Positions 34,433-44,565 of a DNA stretch of 64,000 nt are shown here, in pieces (positions within the stretch are counted from its first letter, which is position 1; each line of letters begins with the position of its first letter). This DNA is from an uncultured Clostridia bacterium. Lineage in GTDB: Bacteria > Bacillota > Clostridia > Christensenellales > UBA1242. Made by a program: the position numbers and the translations under genes. The stretch is from the NCBI GenBank assembly GCA_934757855.1, contig CAKVLR010000001.1, forward strand, positions 1 to 64,000, given 5' to 3'. The notes under the pieces are model-generated. The model was given only the letters and a program-made list of their open reading frames with translations, was not told where the DNA came from and searched no databases.

Positions 34433-35149
34433 GTATTCGGCAAAATACTTTACTAGATTATCAATTAATTTCTCGCTATCGCGAGCTAGCCATTCTTCTT
34501 TGTCTTGTTCTTGTCTAAACCAAGTAAGTTGGCGTTTCGCGTAATTTCGAGTGTTCTTTTTCATTAAATTTACGGCATCTTCAAGTGAAATCTCACCATC
34601 AAGGTAACTCCAAATCTCTTTGTAGCCAATCGCTTGCATACATTGACAATCTTTTGCAACCCCGATTTTGCGGAGCGCTTTAACCTCGTTTACCAGTCCA
34701 CTTGCTAGCATTTTATCTACGCGCTGATTGATTTTTGAGTAAATAGTTTCTCGGTTATCATTAAAAAATATATATTTAAAGTCAAAAATCGGCTTATTTT
34801 TAGTACCAGCAAAATCAAAACCATACAATAAACTATCAATATACAAGCCTGTTCCACCTACAATTACTGGCAATTTATTTTGTTTTGAGATTAAATCAAT
34901 AGCATTTTTTGCATCGCATACGAAATTATAAGCATTGTAATTTTCAAAAGGGCTAACAAAATCGACTAAATGGTGCTTACATTTTTCCATTTCTTGCTTA
35001 GTTGGTTTTGAAGTGGCAATTTCTATACCTTTGTAAACTTGCACAGAATCGGCAGAAATTATTTCCATATTTATTTTTTGAGAAAGTTTGAGTGCAAAAT
35101 CAGACTTTCCAACGGCTGTACAACCAGCTATAATGAGTAATTTTTGCAT
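34418..35149 (-). CDS. miaA: tRNA dimethylallyltransferase MiaA, insertion domain missing
   Basis: MiaA adds a dimethylallyl group to A37 of tRNAs that read UNN codons; MiaB, in the same operon, then methylthiolates it. The 243-residue product has the P-loop GCTAVGKSD near 9-17, ISADSVQVYKG near 32, and VGGTGLYIDSLLYG near 97. The C-terminal CQCMQAIGYKE and NYAKRQLTWFR motifs are also present. Typical MiaA is about 300-320 residues. The segment normally holding the insertion domain (with RRxIRALE) is absent: the protein passes from FDFAGTKNKPIFDF straight to FNDNRETIYSKINQRV. The ATG directly follows the mutL stop (TAAATG). Confidence 0.9.
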   Translation of the reverse strand: MQKLLIIAGCTAVGKSDFALKLSQKINMEIISADSVQVYKGIEIATSKPTKQEMEKCKHHLVDFVSPFENYNAYNFVCDAKNAIDLISKQNKLPVIVGGTGLYIDSLLYGFDFAGTKNKPIFDFKYIFFNDNRETIYSKINQRVDKMLASGLVNEVKALRKIGVAKDCQCMQAIGYKEIWSYLDGEISLEDAVNLMKKNTRNYAKRQLTWFRQEQDKEEWLARDSEKLIDNLVKYFAEYKKSV

Positions 35150-37057
35150 TTAAACAATCCTTCTAAACCATTTGTCGATGTCTTTTCGTGTAAATTTCAC
35201 CAAAAACGGTCTGCCGTGTGGGCATTGCATCGTAACATTACCGTTCCCTACCCCACGCACAAGTTTAATAAGTTCTTCTTTGTCCAAATCATCGCCACCT
35301 TTCACTGCGTGCTTACAAGCCTTTTCTGCTAAATCATCACGAATTAAATCAATACTTTTCATTTGAGTATAATTGTTTAGATTTGCAAGGAAATTGCTAA
35401 AAAAGTTTTGCACATTCAAATCAGGCAAAATACTTGGAATTGCTGAAACCTTGAAACTTAGACTGCCAAAAGGCTCTATATCAAAGCCTAATGAACGCAA
35501 CATTTCGATATTTTCGTTTAAAAATTGTTCCTCTTGGTGATTTACATTAATGGTGTAAGGCAAAAGTAACGGCTGAGTGGATACTTCATTATTTTTGATT
35601 TGTGACACAAATTTATCAAAAAGCAAGCGTTCGTGAGCGGCGTGTTGGTCTATAAAAAATAGATTTTCACCTTGTTCCATTATCACAAAAGTATTAAAAG
35701 CCTTGCCTATAATTTGCGAAGAAAGGAATGCATCTTTATCAACAATATCATCTTTTATGAGTTGTTGTTGAGTTGGTTGTGGTATAAAAGTAGGCTTTTC
35801 TTGCTCAGTTTGTAGATTTTCTAATGGTTGTTTTGGTAAACTGGAAGTCAATTTTTCTATCACTATTTCACTTAAAACTGAGTCTTGCGAACTGTGCAAT
35901 TCCAAAAAATCACTATTAGGATTTGAGTCAAAAATTATGCTCATTCCCAAATCATTTTGTGATTGTTGAGGTGCTTGCTCGGGTTGCGTAGGTTGTTGAA
36001 TTTGCACTTCTTCTGGTCGCAAAAGGTCAATTTTTGGCGTGTCAATTTCAATTTCATCATTAGTTTTTTTAGTTAAATCATTAAATAAAGTTTCAGTAAC
36101 TGCGTGATAAATAAAACCAAACACAGCCCTTGAATCTTGAAAACGCACCTCGAGTTTGCTTGGATGCACATTTACATCGACTTCGCTTACAGGTAATGTC
36201 AAATTAATTACACAGAATGGAAAACAATGTTTCATCATATACGATTCATAACTTTGCGTTAATGCCACATTTACGATACTATCTGCTACCCACCTATTAT
36301 TTATCATTATTGTTTGGTATGTACGATTTGGTTTAAAATAAGTAGTTTTGCCCAAAAAACCTGACAATTTAAAATTTCCGCTCTCGTACTCGACAGGAAT
36401 AATTGAGTTGATAGTTTGCGCTCCGTAGATAGCAAAAATTGCATCTTTAAGTCCTTGACCTGAACTCGAATACACTACTTTGTCATCAGCAGTATATTTA
36501 ATTGCAACATTAGGATTTGCCAAAATCAATTTAACCACAAGCGAAGTAATGTCGCTTTCTTCTTTTTTGGGCTTTTTCAAGAATTTTTGGCGTGCTGGCG
36601 TATTAAAAAATAGATTTTCTACACAAATATAAGTACCATTTGGTGAACCTTTTTCACCCTTTGCGATTACTTTTCCGCCAGAAATTTTTATACTATTGCC
36701 GTTTGAATTTTCGGTTTTAGAAATAACTTCTACCTCACTTACTGATGCGATAGATGCTAGTGCCTCACCTCGAAAGCCTAGTGTAGCGATATTGTATAAA
36801 TCATCTTCGTTAGAAATTTTACTTGTTGCGTGTGGCAAAAATGCAGTTTCTAGGTCATCTGGCGCAATACCGCAACCATTGTCGCTAACTATAATTTTGG
36901 AAATACCGCCATCGTAAATTTGAATATTTACCTTAGTTGCTCCCGCATCAATACAGTTTTCTACTAGTTCCTTTACGATAGAAGCAGGTTTTTCGACCAC
37001 CTCACCAGCGGAAATTTTATTAAATAATTCAGGCTTTAATATATTTATCTTTGCCAT
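35150..37057 (-). CDS. mutL: DNA mismatch repair protein MutL
   Basis: MutL links mismatch recognition by MutS to strand removal and, in Bacillota, nicks the new strand. The 635-residue product has the GHKL ATPase motifs (VENCIDAGA near 31, DNGCGI near 58, GFRGEALASI near 94) and the LFFNTPARQKFL segment. A Gln/Glu/Pro-rich linker covers about 340-440. The C-terminal endonuclease domain has DQHAAHER (DQHA-x2-E metal motif), ACKHAVKGGD and CPHGRP. It lies in the miaB-mutS-mutL-miaA operon. Confidence 0.95.
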   Translation of the reverse strand: MAKINILKPELFNKISAGEVVEKPASIVKELVENCIDAGATKVNIQIYDGGISKIIVSDNGCGIAPDDLETAFLPHATSKISNEDDLYNIATLGFRGEALASIASVSEVEVISKTENSNGNSIKISGGKVIAKGEKGSPNGTYICVENLFFNTPARQKFLKKPKKEESDITSLVVKLILANPNVAIKYTADDKVVYSSSGQGLKDAIFAIYGAQTINSIIPVEYESGNFKLSGFLGKTTYFKPNRTYQTIMINNRWVADSIVNVALTQSYESYMMKHCFPFCVINLTLPVSEVDVNVHPSKLEVRFQDSRAVFGFIYHAVTETLFNDLTKKTNDEIEIDTPKIDLLRPEEVQIQQPTQPEQAPQQSQNDLGMSIIFDSNPNSDFLELHSSQDSVLSEIVIEKLTSSLPKQPLENLQTEQEKPTFIPQPTQQQLIKDDIVDKDAFLSSQIIGKAFNTFVIMEQGENLFFIDQHAAHERLLFDKFVSQIKNNEVSTQPLLLPYTINVNHQEEQFLNENIEMLRSLGFDIEPFGSLSFKVSAIPSILPDLNVQNFFSNFLANLNNYTQMKSIDLIRDDLAEKACKHAVKGGDDLDKEELIKLVRGVGNGNVTMQCPHGRPFLVKFTRKDIDKWFRRIV

Positions 37058-37066
37058 AAATTCTCC

Positions 37067-39676
37067 CTATTTAATTTTTTGTTTAAGTTCGGCTAATTTT
37101 GTAATTGCTTCGATAGGCGTAAGGTTGTTGACATCGGTATTTTTCAAAATATCAACCAGCATTTCGTATTTGGCTTTCAATTCAACATTGCTATAATCGT
37201 ATTGCTCTATCGCCATATCGAAAGCCTTGTTTTCGACTTCTTGTTGGTCTTTCATAACCTCTTTTGCACGGTTTACAATCGTTTGTGGAATACCTGCAAG
37301 TTTCGCAACCTCAACACCAAAACTTTGGTTTGTGCTACCATACTCCACTTTTCGCAAAAATGACATTTGATTGTCAAATTCGCTAACCGTTACGCGCATA
37401 TTTACTACCCCTGGTAATTTCCCTTGAAGTTCAGTAAGTTTGTGGTAGTGTGTCGCAAAAAGAGTGCGCGCGCGAATAGTTGTTGCGATATATTCAAGCA
37501 CCGCCCACGCAATGCTTAGCCCATCTTGAGTAGATGTACCTCTACCGATTTCATCAAGAATAAGCAGACTATCCTTTGTTGCATTTTTAATAATATTTGA
37601 CACTTCGTTCATTTCTACCATAAAGGTACTCTGCCCCATTCCTAAGTTGTCACTAGCGCCGATACGCGTAAAAATTCGGTCGGTTATTGCAATTCTTGCG
37701 CTTTTCGCTGGAACAAAACAGCCGATATGCGCCATTAATACAATCAAAGCAATTTGTCGCATATAAGTACTTTTACCAGCCATATTAGGTCCAGTAATAA
37801 TAATTGTGCGCTGGTCATCGTTAAATGTTAAGTCATTTGGCACAAAACGCTCATTGTTGATTAATTTTTCTACCACTGGGTGGCGCGACTCAATTATTTC
37901 AAAATCGTTAACATTTTTATTTATTATAGGTCTAGTATAATAGTTCGCAACCGCAACATCTGCAAGCGACAAAATACAGTCAATTACTGCAATTTGCCTA
38001 GCAGTTTGTTGAATTTCTGTTAGTTTTGCAAGTAAATCTTTGCGGATTCTATCAAAAACTTGCAATTCAAGTGTCAAGCGTTGTTCATCTGCATTAAGGA
38101 TAATTTCTTCCAACTTTTTCAAATCCGATGTGGTAAATCTATCGTTATTTGCGCGGGTTTGTATGCGTTGAAATCTAAAAGGCAGGTTCTCAGCAATAGA
38201 TTTTGGTACATCAAAATAAAATCCACTTACTCTGTTATAAGCTATCTTTAATTTCTTCTCCCCTGTCAATTCGCGCTCGCGTGCTTCAAGTTCGTTTATC
38301 CAACTTTGCCCATCACGCTTTGCAAGCAAGCACTTGTCCAATTCCTCATCAAAGCCTTCCTTGATAAAACCGCCATCTTTGATTGTGGCTGGCGGGTCTT
38401 TGATAAAAGCGCGTTGCAACTCACTAGCAGTATCTTGTAAATCACACAAATTTTTTGTACAAGTTTTGAGAAGTTTTGAATTGAATTGTGACATAATTTC
38501 TTTAAGTCTTGGCAGTTTTGCAAGAGTTTCCCCTAGCGCCTCACAACTTTTTGGACCTAAATTTCCATAAGAAACACGCCCGCAAAGCCTCTCTATGTCG
38601 TTTGTATTTTTTAGCACTTCACGCAAATCTGCACGAGCAAGTGTATCGCGCGTTAATTCTTCTACTGCATCTAGTCGTTCATTTATTTCTTCATCATCTT
38701 GCAAAGGATGCTCAAGCCAACTATTCAAAAGCCTTGCCCCCATTGAAGTTTCTGTTTTATCCAAAACCCACAAAAGCGACCCGCGTTTTTTGCGCTCGAA
38801 CATAGTTTGACAAATTTCAAGGTTTAATCTTGTATTTATGTCCAAATGCATAAAATGCCCATCGTTGACTACTTTTACTGAATTGATGTGGTTAAGGTCA
38901 CGCATTTGAGTTTCTAACAAATAGTTTAGCAACGCACCACCAGCACAAACTGCTTGAGATTTATTTTCACACTTAATTTGGTCAAGAGATTTGATATTTA
39001 ACTGGCGTAAAATTGCATTTCTTGCATTGTTATAATCAAAAGCACTGTCCTTGTGCATACTAAATTGAGGTACAACATCCATTTTTACACATTGCAAATT
39101 GACACTATTAAAGCAACTTGCTTTGTCTGCAATAATTTCACTAGGACTGATACTCACCAATACATCGCTAAGCCTTGAAAAGGCATCATCGCCAGTAAAC
39201 TGTTGCAAATAAAATTCACCAGTTGTGAGGTCAATCCACGCAAGACCGACAATAGTCCCCCGTTCGCTACTTACGCAAGCAATAAAGTTATTTTTCTGGG
39301 CTGTGAGTTGGTTATCTTCCATAACCGTACCAGGTGTAACGATTTGCACCACATCGCGCTCAACGAGTTGACCTTTTATAGGCTCAGATAATTGCTCACA
39401 AATTGCCACTTTCAAGCCTAATTCAGTAAGTTTTGCTATATATGTACCTGCTGCGTGATAAGGCACACCACACATAGGCGCTTTTTGCCCTGCCCCACAG
39501 TCACGCGCGGTTAGAGTAATATTGAGTAATTTTGAGGCGGTTTCCGCATCTTCAAAAAACATCTCATAAAAATCGCCTAATCTAAAAAACATTATTGTGT
39601 TTGGGTATTGTTCTTTTTTCTCCACATAACTTCTCATCATTGATGAAAGTTTTGACTTATCTATTTCCGTTGCCAT
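37067..39676 (-). CDS. mutS: DNA mismatch repair protein MutS
   Basis: MutS recognises base mismatches and small loops. The 869-residue product has the mismatch-binding FxE motif as FYEMF near 31 (MFFRLGDFYEMF), the connector and lever domains, and the ATPase: Walker A TGPNMAGKSTYMRQ near 627, then Walker B LLILDEIGRGTSTQDG near 700 and TLFATHYHKLTEL near 735. The dimerisation helix-turn-helix and a Glu/Lys-rich tail close the protein. It starts 20 bp inside the end of miaB, implying translational coupling. Confidence 0.96.
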   Translation of the reverse strand: MATEIDKSKLSSMMRSYVEKKEQYPNTIMFFRLGDFYEMFFEDAETASKLLNITLTARDCGAGQKAPMCGVPYHAAGTYIAKLTELGLKVAICEQLSEPIKGQLVERDVVQIVTPGTVMEDNQLTAQKNNFIACVSSERGTIVGLAWIDLTTGEFYLQQFTGDDAFSRLSDVLVSISPSEIIADKASCFNSVNLQCVKMDVVPQFSMHKDSAFDYNNARNAILRQLNIKSLDQIKCENKSQAVCAGGALLNYLLETQMRDLNHINSVKVVNDGHFMHLDINTRLNLEICQTMFERKKRGSLLWVLDKTETSMGARLLNSWLEHPLQDDEEINERLDAVEELTRDTLARADLREVLKNTNDIERLCGRVSYGNLGPKSCEALGETLAKLPRLKEIMSQFNSKLLKTCTKNLCDLQDTASELQRAFIKDPPATIKDGGFIKEGFDEELDKCLLAKRDGQSWINELEARERELTGEKKLKIAYNRVSGFYFDVPKSIAENLPFRFQRIQTRANNDRFTTSDLKKLEEIILNADEQRLTLELQVFDRIRKDLLAKLTEIQQTARQIAVIDCILSLADVAVANYYTRPIINKNVNDFEIIESRHPVVEKLINNERFVPNDLTFNDDQRTIIITGPNMAGKSTYMRQIALIVLMAHIGCFVPAKSARIAITDRIFTRIGASDNLGMGQSTFMVEMNEVSNIIKNATKDSLLILDEIGRGTSTQDGLSIAWAVLEYIATTIRARTLFATHYHKLTELQGKLPGVVNMRVTVSEFDNQMSFLRKVEYGSTNQSFGVEVAKLAGIPQTIVNRAKEVMKDQQEVENKAFDMAIEQYDYSNVELKAKYEMLVDILKNTDVNNLTPIEAITKLAELKQKIK

Positions 39677-40991
39677 TTACTTTTCCTATTAAGTTCCCTT
39701 TTTTATAATCAATTATATCTGCTTCTACAAAAGTGCCAATTTTGATTTTTTCTTCGTTTGATAATTTCACCACTTTACCACACTGTGCTTTGGCAGTAAA
39801 GCCTTTTTCATCGCAATTTTCTACCAGAACGCGTTGAGTTGTACCTATCATTTCTTGGAATAATTGCTCACTGATTTTGTGTTCTATTTCAAGCAAATTG
39901 TGTATGCGTTCGCGCTTAGTAGCAATCGGTACTTGATTTTCCATTTTTTCCGCAATCGTGCCTCTGCGCTTGCTATACATAAAGATAAAAGCGTTGTGGT
40001 ATTTTACTTCTTTGATTAAATCAACTGTTTCTTGATAGTCTTGCTCAGTTTCGCCAGGGAAACCTACAATTATATCTGTTGAAAGCGTGATATTGGGCAT
40101 TGCCGTGCGAATTTTTTTGATTGTTTCTAAGTAATGCTCTTTTGTATAATTTCTATTCATTGCCTTCAAGATTTTGTTTGACCCCGCCTGAACAGGCAAA
40201 TGCAAAGTTTTGCTAATTTTCTTATTTCTTGCCATTACTTCAATCACTTCATCGCTTATATCTTTTGGGTGAGAAGTCATAAATCGAAGTTCAAAATCGC
40301 CCTCAAAATTTGCAATAGTATCAAGTAATTTTGCAAAATTTACGCCATTTGTGCTGTTATCTAAACCGTAAGAATTTACATTTTGTCCTAAAAGTGTGAT
40401 TACTTTGTACCCCATATCAATCAAAGTCTTTACTTCTTTGTAAATCTCTATCGGGTCACGGCTCTTTTCCCTACCGCGCACATAAGGCACAATGCAATAT
40501 GTACAAAAATTGTTACAGCCATACATAATATTTACATAGGCATACAGCGGATTGTCGCGCACCATAAGCACGCCTTGCTCATTTTCTATGTAATTTTCAT
40601 CTTCGACTACTTTGTTTACAAATTTCTTTTGCGCAATATATGTATCTAAGTATTCGCCGAAAAATTCAATATTGTTTGCACCGAAAACTATATCTACAAA
40701 AGGAAATTTTTTGCGTAAATTGCTTGCCATTTCCTTTTGTTGTGCCATACAACCACAAACAGCCACTATCATATCTTTTTTTGTCTTTTTGATAGGCTTG
40801 ATTGCGCCAATATTGCCCATTATTTTTTGCTCCGCACTCTCGCGAATACAACAAGTATTAAACACAACTACATCTGCATCTTCGACCTTGTCTGCAAGGC
40901 TTAACCCTTTTTGTTGTAAAATTCCTGCCAATTTTTCCGTTTCGTGAACATTCATTTGGCAACCGTAAGTATAAATAAAATATTTTTTCAT
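39657..40991 (-). CDS. miaB: tRNA-2-methylthio-N6-dimethylallyladenosine synthase MiaB
   Basis: MiaB is the radical SAM methylthiotransferase that converts i6A37 to ms2i6A37 in tRNA. The 444-residue product has the three N-terminal cluster Cys (YGCQMNVHETE, NTCCIRESAEQK, VCGCMAQQ), the radical SAM motif MYGCNNFCTYCIVPYVRGRE near 157-176, and a C-terminal TRAM domain. It is the first gene of the miaB-mutS-mutL-miaA operon, and the ATG is followed by conserved KKYFIYTYGCQMN. MiaA at the other end of the operon makes its substrate. Confidence 0.95.
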   Translation of the reverse strand: MKKYFIYTYGCQMNVHETEKLAGILQQKGLSLADKVEDADVVVFNTCCIRESAEQKIMGNIGAIKPIKKTKKDMIVAVCGCMAQQKEMASNLRKKFPFVDIVFGANNIEFFGEYLDTYIAQKKFVNKVVEDENYIENEQGVLMVRDNPLYAYVNIMYGCNNFCTYCIVPYVRGREKSRDPIEIYKEVKTLIDMGYKVITLLGQNVNSYGLDNSTNGVNFAKLLDTIANFEGDFELRFMTSHPKDISDEVIEVMARNKKISKTLHLPVQAGSNKILKAMNRNYTKEHYLETIKKIRTAMPNITLSTDIIVGFPGETEQDYQETVDLIKEVKYHNAFIFMYSKRRGTIAEKMENQVPIATKRERIHNLLEIEHKISEQLFQEMIGTTQRVLVENCDEKGFTAKAQCGKVVKLSNEEKIKIGTFVEADIIDYKKGNLIGKVNGNGNR

Positions 40992-41102
40992 TTGTATTTC
41001 CTTAGAATTAAATTATATGTAATTATACAATATTTTGAAAAAATTATCAATAATAAATAATAATTTTTATAATTTGTAACATAATACTTTTGGGAGTTTT
41101 GT

Positions 41103-43355
41103 ATGAAGAAAATTGCAAAGATTAGTATAATATTTCTATGCATAATAGTTTTTTTGATATTGTGCCTTTTTGTGTATGTAGGTATAATAATTTCGCAAAC
41201 CGAGGGTGGCACGAATTTGAATTTAGCAAAACTCAACAATTATCAAGCACAAGTGAAAATTTATGATAAAAATGAAGAAGAATTTGTTACGACTTCAACC
41301 AAAGGCAATAATGTGATTTCGTTACAAGACTTGCCAGAATATACCCCACAATGTTTTATCAGTATCGAAGATAAACGATTTTATGAGCATAACGGAATAA
41401 ATTTAGGCAGAATTATGAAGGCTTGTGTAAAAAATATTTTTAGTGGTTACGCAAAAGAAGGCGCATCGACAATTACACAGCAATTAATCAAAAATACACA
41501 TCTCAATAGTGAAAAAACAATGTCAAGGAAAATTCAAGAGGCGTATCTTGCGATAAAATTAGAGCAACAATATAGCAAACAAGAAATTTTGGAAACATAC
41601 TTGAATGTAATTTATTTTGGCAATAGTTCATACGGAATTGAAAATGCAACACAAAATTATTTTGGACACTCAGCAAAAAATCTTACTTTGGCAGAGAGCG
41701 CAACGCTGGCGGGGTTGATTAAATCACCTAAGCGGTACTCCCCTATTTTCAACAAAGAAAATTGTATCGCTCGTAGAAATTTAGTGTTAAAAAATATGCT
41801 CGATGACAACAAAATCAGCCAAACTGAATATGAAAACGCTATAAATGAACCGCTAAACGCGCTAAATCAAACAAATTCTTTGGAGATTTTTAACAAAGTA
41901 GTACTAGATGAGGCTATGCAAATACTCAATTTAAGCGAAACAGATGTTTCAACCAAAGGCTACAAAATTTATACATATATCGATAAAAGTTTGCAAAATG
42001 AATTAAAGAAAAATATAGAAAATAGCGATATAGAAAACGCTATAATTGCCATAGATAACAAAACAAATGGAGTTGTTGCATATTTGGGAAATTGCGAACA
42101 AAATAGACAAATCGGCAGTACAATTAAGCCTATTTTGTGCTATGCCCCCGCTTTTGAAATGAATAAACTCTCACCTATTACTCCCATAAATGATGAAAAA
42201 ACTGATTTTAATGGCTACACTCCTAAAAACGCAAGTGGAAATTTCGCTGGTTGGGTCAGCACGCGCCAAGCACTTGCAAAGTCGCTAAATATTCCAGCAA
42301 TTAAAACGCTAGAATATAATACGATTCCAAAATCTATTGAATATGCAAAAAAATTTGGTCTGCATTTTACTGATAACGACAATCATCTTGCCATTGCCTT
42401 AGGTGCGACTCAATTTGGCGAAAATTTGCAAATAATAGCAAACGCTTATGCTACTTTTGCTAGAAATGGTAAATATGCTACATTGAATTTTATAAAACGC
42501 ATTGAAACCAACAATGGCACGATTTTATATCAAAACAAAGATACTTATCAGCAAATCATAGGCGAAGACACAGCGTATATGATTAACGATATTTTAAAAG
42601 ATACTATTACCTATGGCACGGCGAGAAAGTTGTCAAATTTGGGTATTCCGCTATCTGCAAAAACTGGTACTGTTGGCACAAATAATGGTTCAAATACTGA
42701 TGCGTGGTGTATTAGTTACAATCCACAATTTACAGTTGGTGTGTGGTATGGTAACACAAAAGATGCACAAGATAATCTCACTTCTTCGCAAAATGGCGGG
42801 ACTATTGCTTCAAATTTAAATAAGAATGTATGGCAAGAAATTATCAAAAAATATCAAGTCAAAGAAGATTTTATTCAACCCGAAAGCGTAGAAAAATTAC
42901 GACTTGACTCAATTTCACTATCAAGTCAAAAAATAGAACTAGCGAGTCCTGAAACACCTGAAATGTACACGGTTTGTGACATTTTTGCAAAAAGATATGC
43001 CCCAACGACAACCAGCAAAAACTTTTCACAAATTACCGTTCCCGTGTTGTCATTGTCGAATAATAACCCCCTACTCTCACTCAGTTGGGAGGGTTTAGAT
43101 TATCTAAATTATGCATTAATAAAAGAAGAAAACGGCGAAACTGAAATTTTACACGAATTTGAGGGTAAAAACGAACGATTTACTTTTGAAATTCCTATTC
43201 CAGCCGAAAATTGTAGTTTTTATCTGCGTGTTTCGTATAAAACTAGCAAAAATGAACAAATCGCAAACAGTAATATTGTGAAATTTCAGCCTACTACTAA
43301 AACAAAATTGGATACGAACTCGGTCAAAAGCATTGCTAAAAAGTGGCATTTGTAA
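41103..43355 (+). CDS. Class A penicillin-binding protein (PBP1-type)
   Basis: Class A PBPs polymerise glycan strands and cross-link peptidoglycan. The 750-residue product has a membrane anchor (about 8-32), then a GT51 transglycosylase domain with catalytic Glu89 in SIEDKRFYEHNG, GASTITQQLIKN near 120 and LETYLNVIYFG near 155. In the transpeptidase domain the Ser-x-x-Lys is STIKP near 338, SLN lies near 395 and KTGT near 520. The last 150 residues form a beta-rich, fibronectin-like extension. GGGAG lies before the ATG. It is divergent from miaB. Confidence 0.93.
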   Translation: MKKIAKISIIFLCIIVFLILCLFVYVGIIISQTEGGTNLNLAKLNNYQAQVKIYDKNEEEFVTTSTKGNNVISLQDLPEYTPQCFISIEDKRFYEHNGINLGRIMKACVKNIFSGYAKEGASTITQQLIKNTHLNSEKTMSRKIQEAYLAIKLEQQYSKQEILETYLNVIYFGNSSYGIENATQNYFGHSAKNLTLAESATLAGLIKSPKRYSPIFNKENCIARRNLVLKNMLDDNKISQTEYENAINEPLNALNQTNSLEIFNKVVLDEAMQILNLSETDVSTKGYKIYTYIDKSLQNELKKNIENSDIENAIIAIDNKTNGVVAYLGNCEQNRQIGSTIKPILCYAPAFEMNKLSPITPINDEKTDFNGYTPKNASGNFAGWVSTRQALAKSLNIPAIKTLEYNTIPKSIEYAKKFGLHFTDNDNHLAIALGATQFGENLQIIANAYATFARNGKYATLNFIKRIETNNGTILYQNKDTYQQIIGEDTAYMINDILKDTITYGTARKLSNLGIPLSAKTGTVGTNNGSNTDAWCISYNPQFTVGVWYGNTKDAQDNLTSSQNGGTIASNLNKNVWQEIIKKYQVKEDFIQPESVEKLRLDSISLSSQKIELASPETPEMYTVCDIFAKRYAPTTTSKNFSQITVPVLSLSNNNPLLSLSWEGLDYLNYALIKEENGETEILHEFEGKNERFTFEIPIPAENCSFYLRVSYKTSKNEQIANSNIVKFQPTTKTKLDTNSVKSIAKKWHL

Positions 43356-43372
43356 TAAAATTTGCTATTTTT

Positions 43373-43415
43373 AAAACAAAAAACATATCGTTTTTTGCGA
43401 TATGTTTTGTTTTTT
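43373..43415. terminator. Bidirectional terminator between the PBP gene and thiI
   Basis: AAAACAAAAAACATATCG and CGATATGTTTTGTTTTTT are near-perfect complements between convergent genes. Confidence 0.88.
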
Positions 43416-44562
43416 ATATTTCAATAATTTCTTCGGAATCGAAGCTTTTCTGTAATAATTCTTCAATATTCAATTTGCTTTCTTCATTTAAAACTTTGTC
43501 CATTCTAGGCTTTGTGACTGGATTTTTAGGCAAAAATACGGTGCAACAATCTTCGTATGGTTGAATACTGATTTCGTAAGTATCAATTTTGTGTGCAACT
43601 TGCATAATATCTTGTTTATCAAAACCGATTAATGGTCTAAATACTGGCAAACTTACTACCGAGTTTGTCACATTGATACTTTGCAAAGTTTGGCTTGCAA
43701 CTTGTCCTAGACTCTCCCCTGTTATCAATGCGCCAGCACCATTTTTCTTTGCAATATTTTCAGCAATTCTCATCATCATTCTACGCAAAAGAGTAATCAT
43801 AAAGTCGCCATCACAATTTTTGTGGATTTCCTCTTGTATGTGAGTCACTGAAACAATATGTAATTTTATATGACCTAGATATTCACTCATTTTTTCTGCA
43901 AGAGAAATGACTTTTTGCCTTGCCAACTCGCTGGTGTATGGGTAACTATGAAAGTGAATTGCTTCCACAGTCAAACCTCTTTTGGCTAAAAAATATCCTG
44001 CAACTGGGCTATCAATACCACCACTTAGTAGCAACATTCCTTTACCAGCACTCCCCAAAGGCATACCACCAGCACACATAACGACATCAGTCGAAATATA
44101 GGTATAGCCATTTTCGCGAATATCAACCACAACTTCTACCTCAGGAGTGTGCAAGTTAACTTTGCTGTTTTGGTTGTGTTCCAAAATAATACCACCCAAA
44201 CGCATATTCATTTCCATAGATTTTATAGGGAAAATCTTGCTTGCACGGTTGGTGCTTACACGGAAATTTTTACCCTGCAAATCAATTTTTGCACATTCAT
44301 TTTCAATGTCTTCGACTTCGGTCAAAATTTTTGTAGCAACCGAAAGTGAATAAAGCCCAAATACCTTGGTAACTTTAGAGATAATCAAGTTTTCTTGTTC
44401 TGTATCGTATTCGCTTAATTCATATCTACCGCTTATTTTCTTTAAGGTAAATTGAAAGTTTTGGAGAGATTCGCAAATATTTTTATATAAAACCTGTTCA
44501 AAATATTTACGGTTGTGTCCCTTTAAAAACAACTCGCCATATCTAATTAAAATAACATTCAT
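43414..44562 (-). CDS. thiI: tRNA 4-thiouridine synthase ThiI
   Basis: ThiI uses ATP and persulfide sulfur to make 4-thiouridine at tRNA position 8 and can feed thiamine thiazole synthesis. The 382-residue product has the ferredoxin-like and THUMP domains (about 1-165), starting MNVILIRYGELFLKGHNR. The PP-loop LLLSGGIDSPVAGYFLAKRG lies near 178-197, and the adenylating domain contains GESLGQVASQTLQS near 280. It lacks the C-terminal rhodanese domain of the enterobacterial enzyme, like other Bacillota ThiI. The cysteine desulfurase gene lies 3 nt upstream. Confidence 0.94.
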   Translation of the reverse strand: MNVILIRYGELFLKGHNRKYFEQVLYKNICESLQNFQFTLKKISGRYELSEYDTEQENLIISKVTKVFGLYSLSVATKILTEVEDIENECAKIDLQGKNFRVSTNRASKIFPIKSMEMNMRLGGIILEHNQNSKVNLHTPEVEVVVDIRENGYTYISTDVVMCAGGMPLGSAGKGMLLLSGGIDSPVAGYFLAKRGLTVEAIHFHSYPYTSELARQKVISLAEKMSEYLGHIKLHIVSVTHIQEEIHKNCDGDFMITLLRRMMMRIAENIAKKNGAGALITGESLGQVASQTLQSINVTNSVVSLPVFRPLIGFDKQDIMQVAHKIDTYEISIQPYEDCCTVFLPKNPVTKPRMDKVLNEESKLNIEELLQKSFDSEEIIEI

Positions 44563-44565
44563 TTT

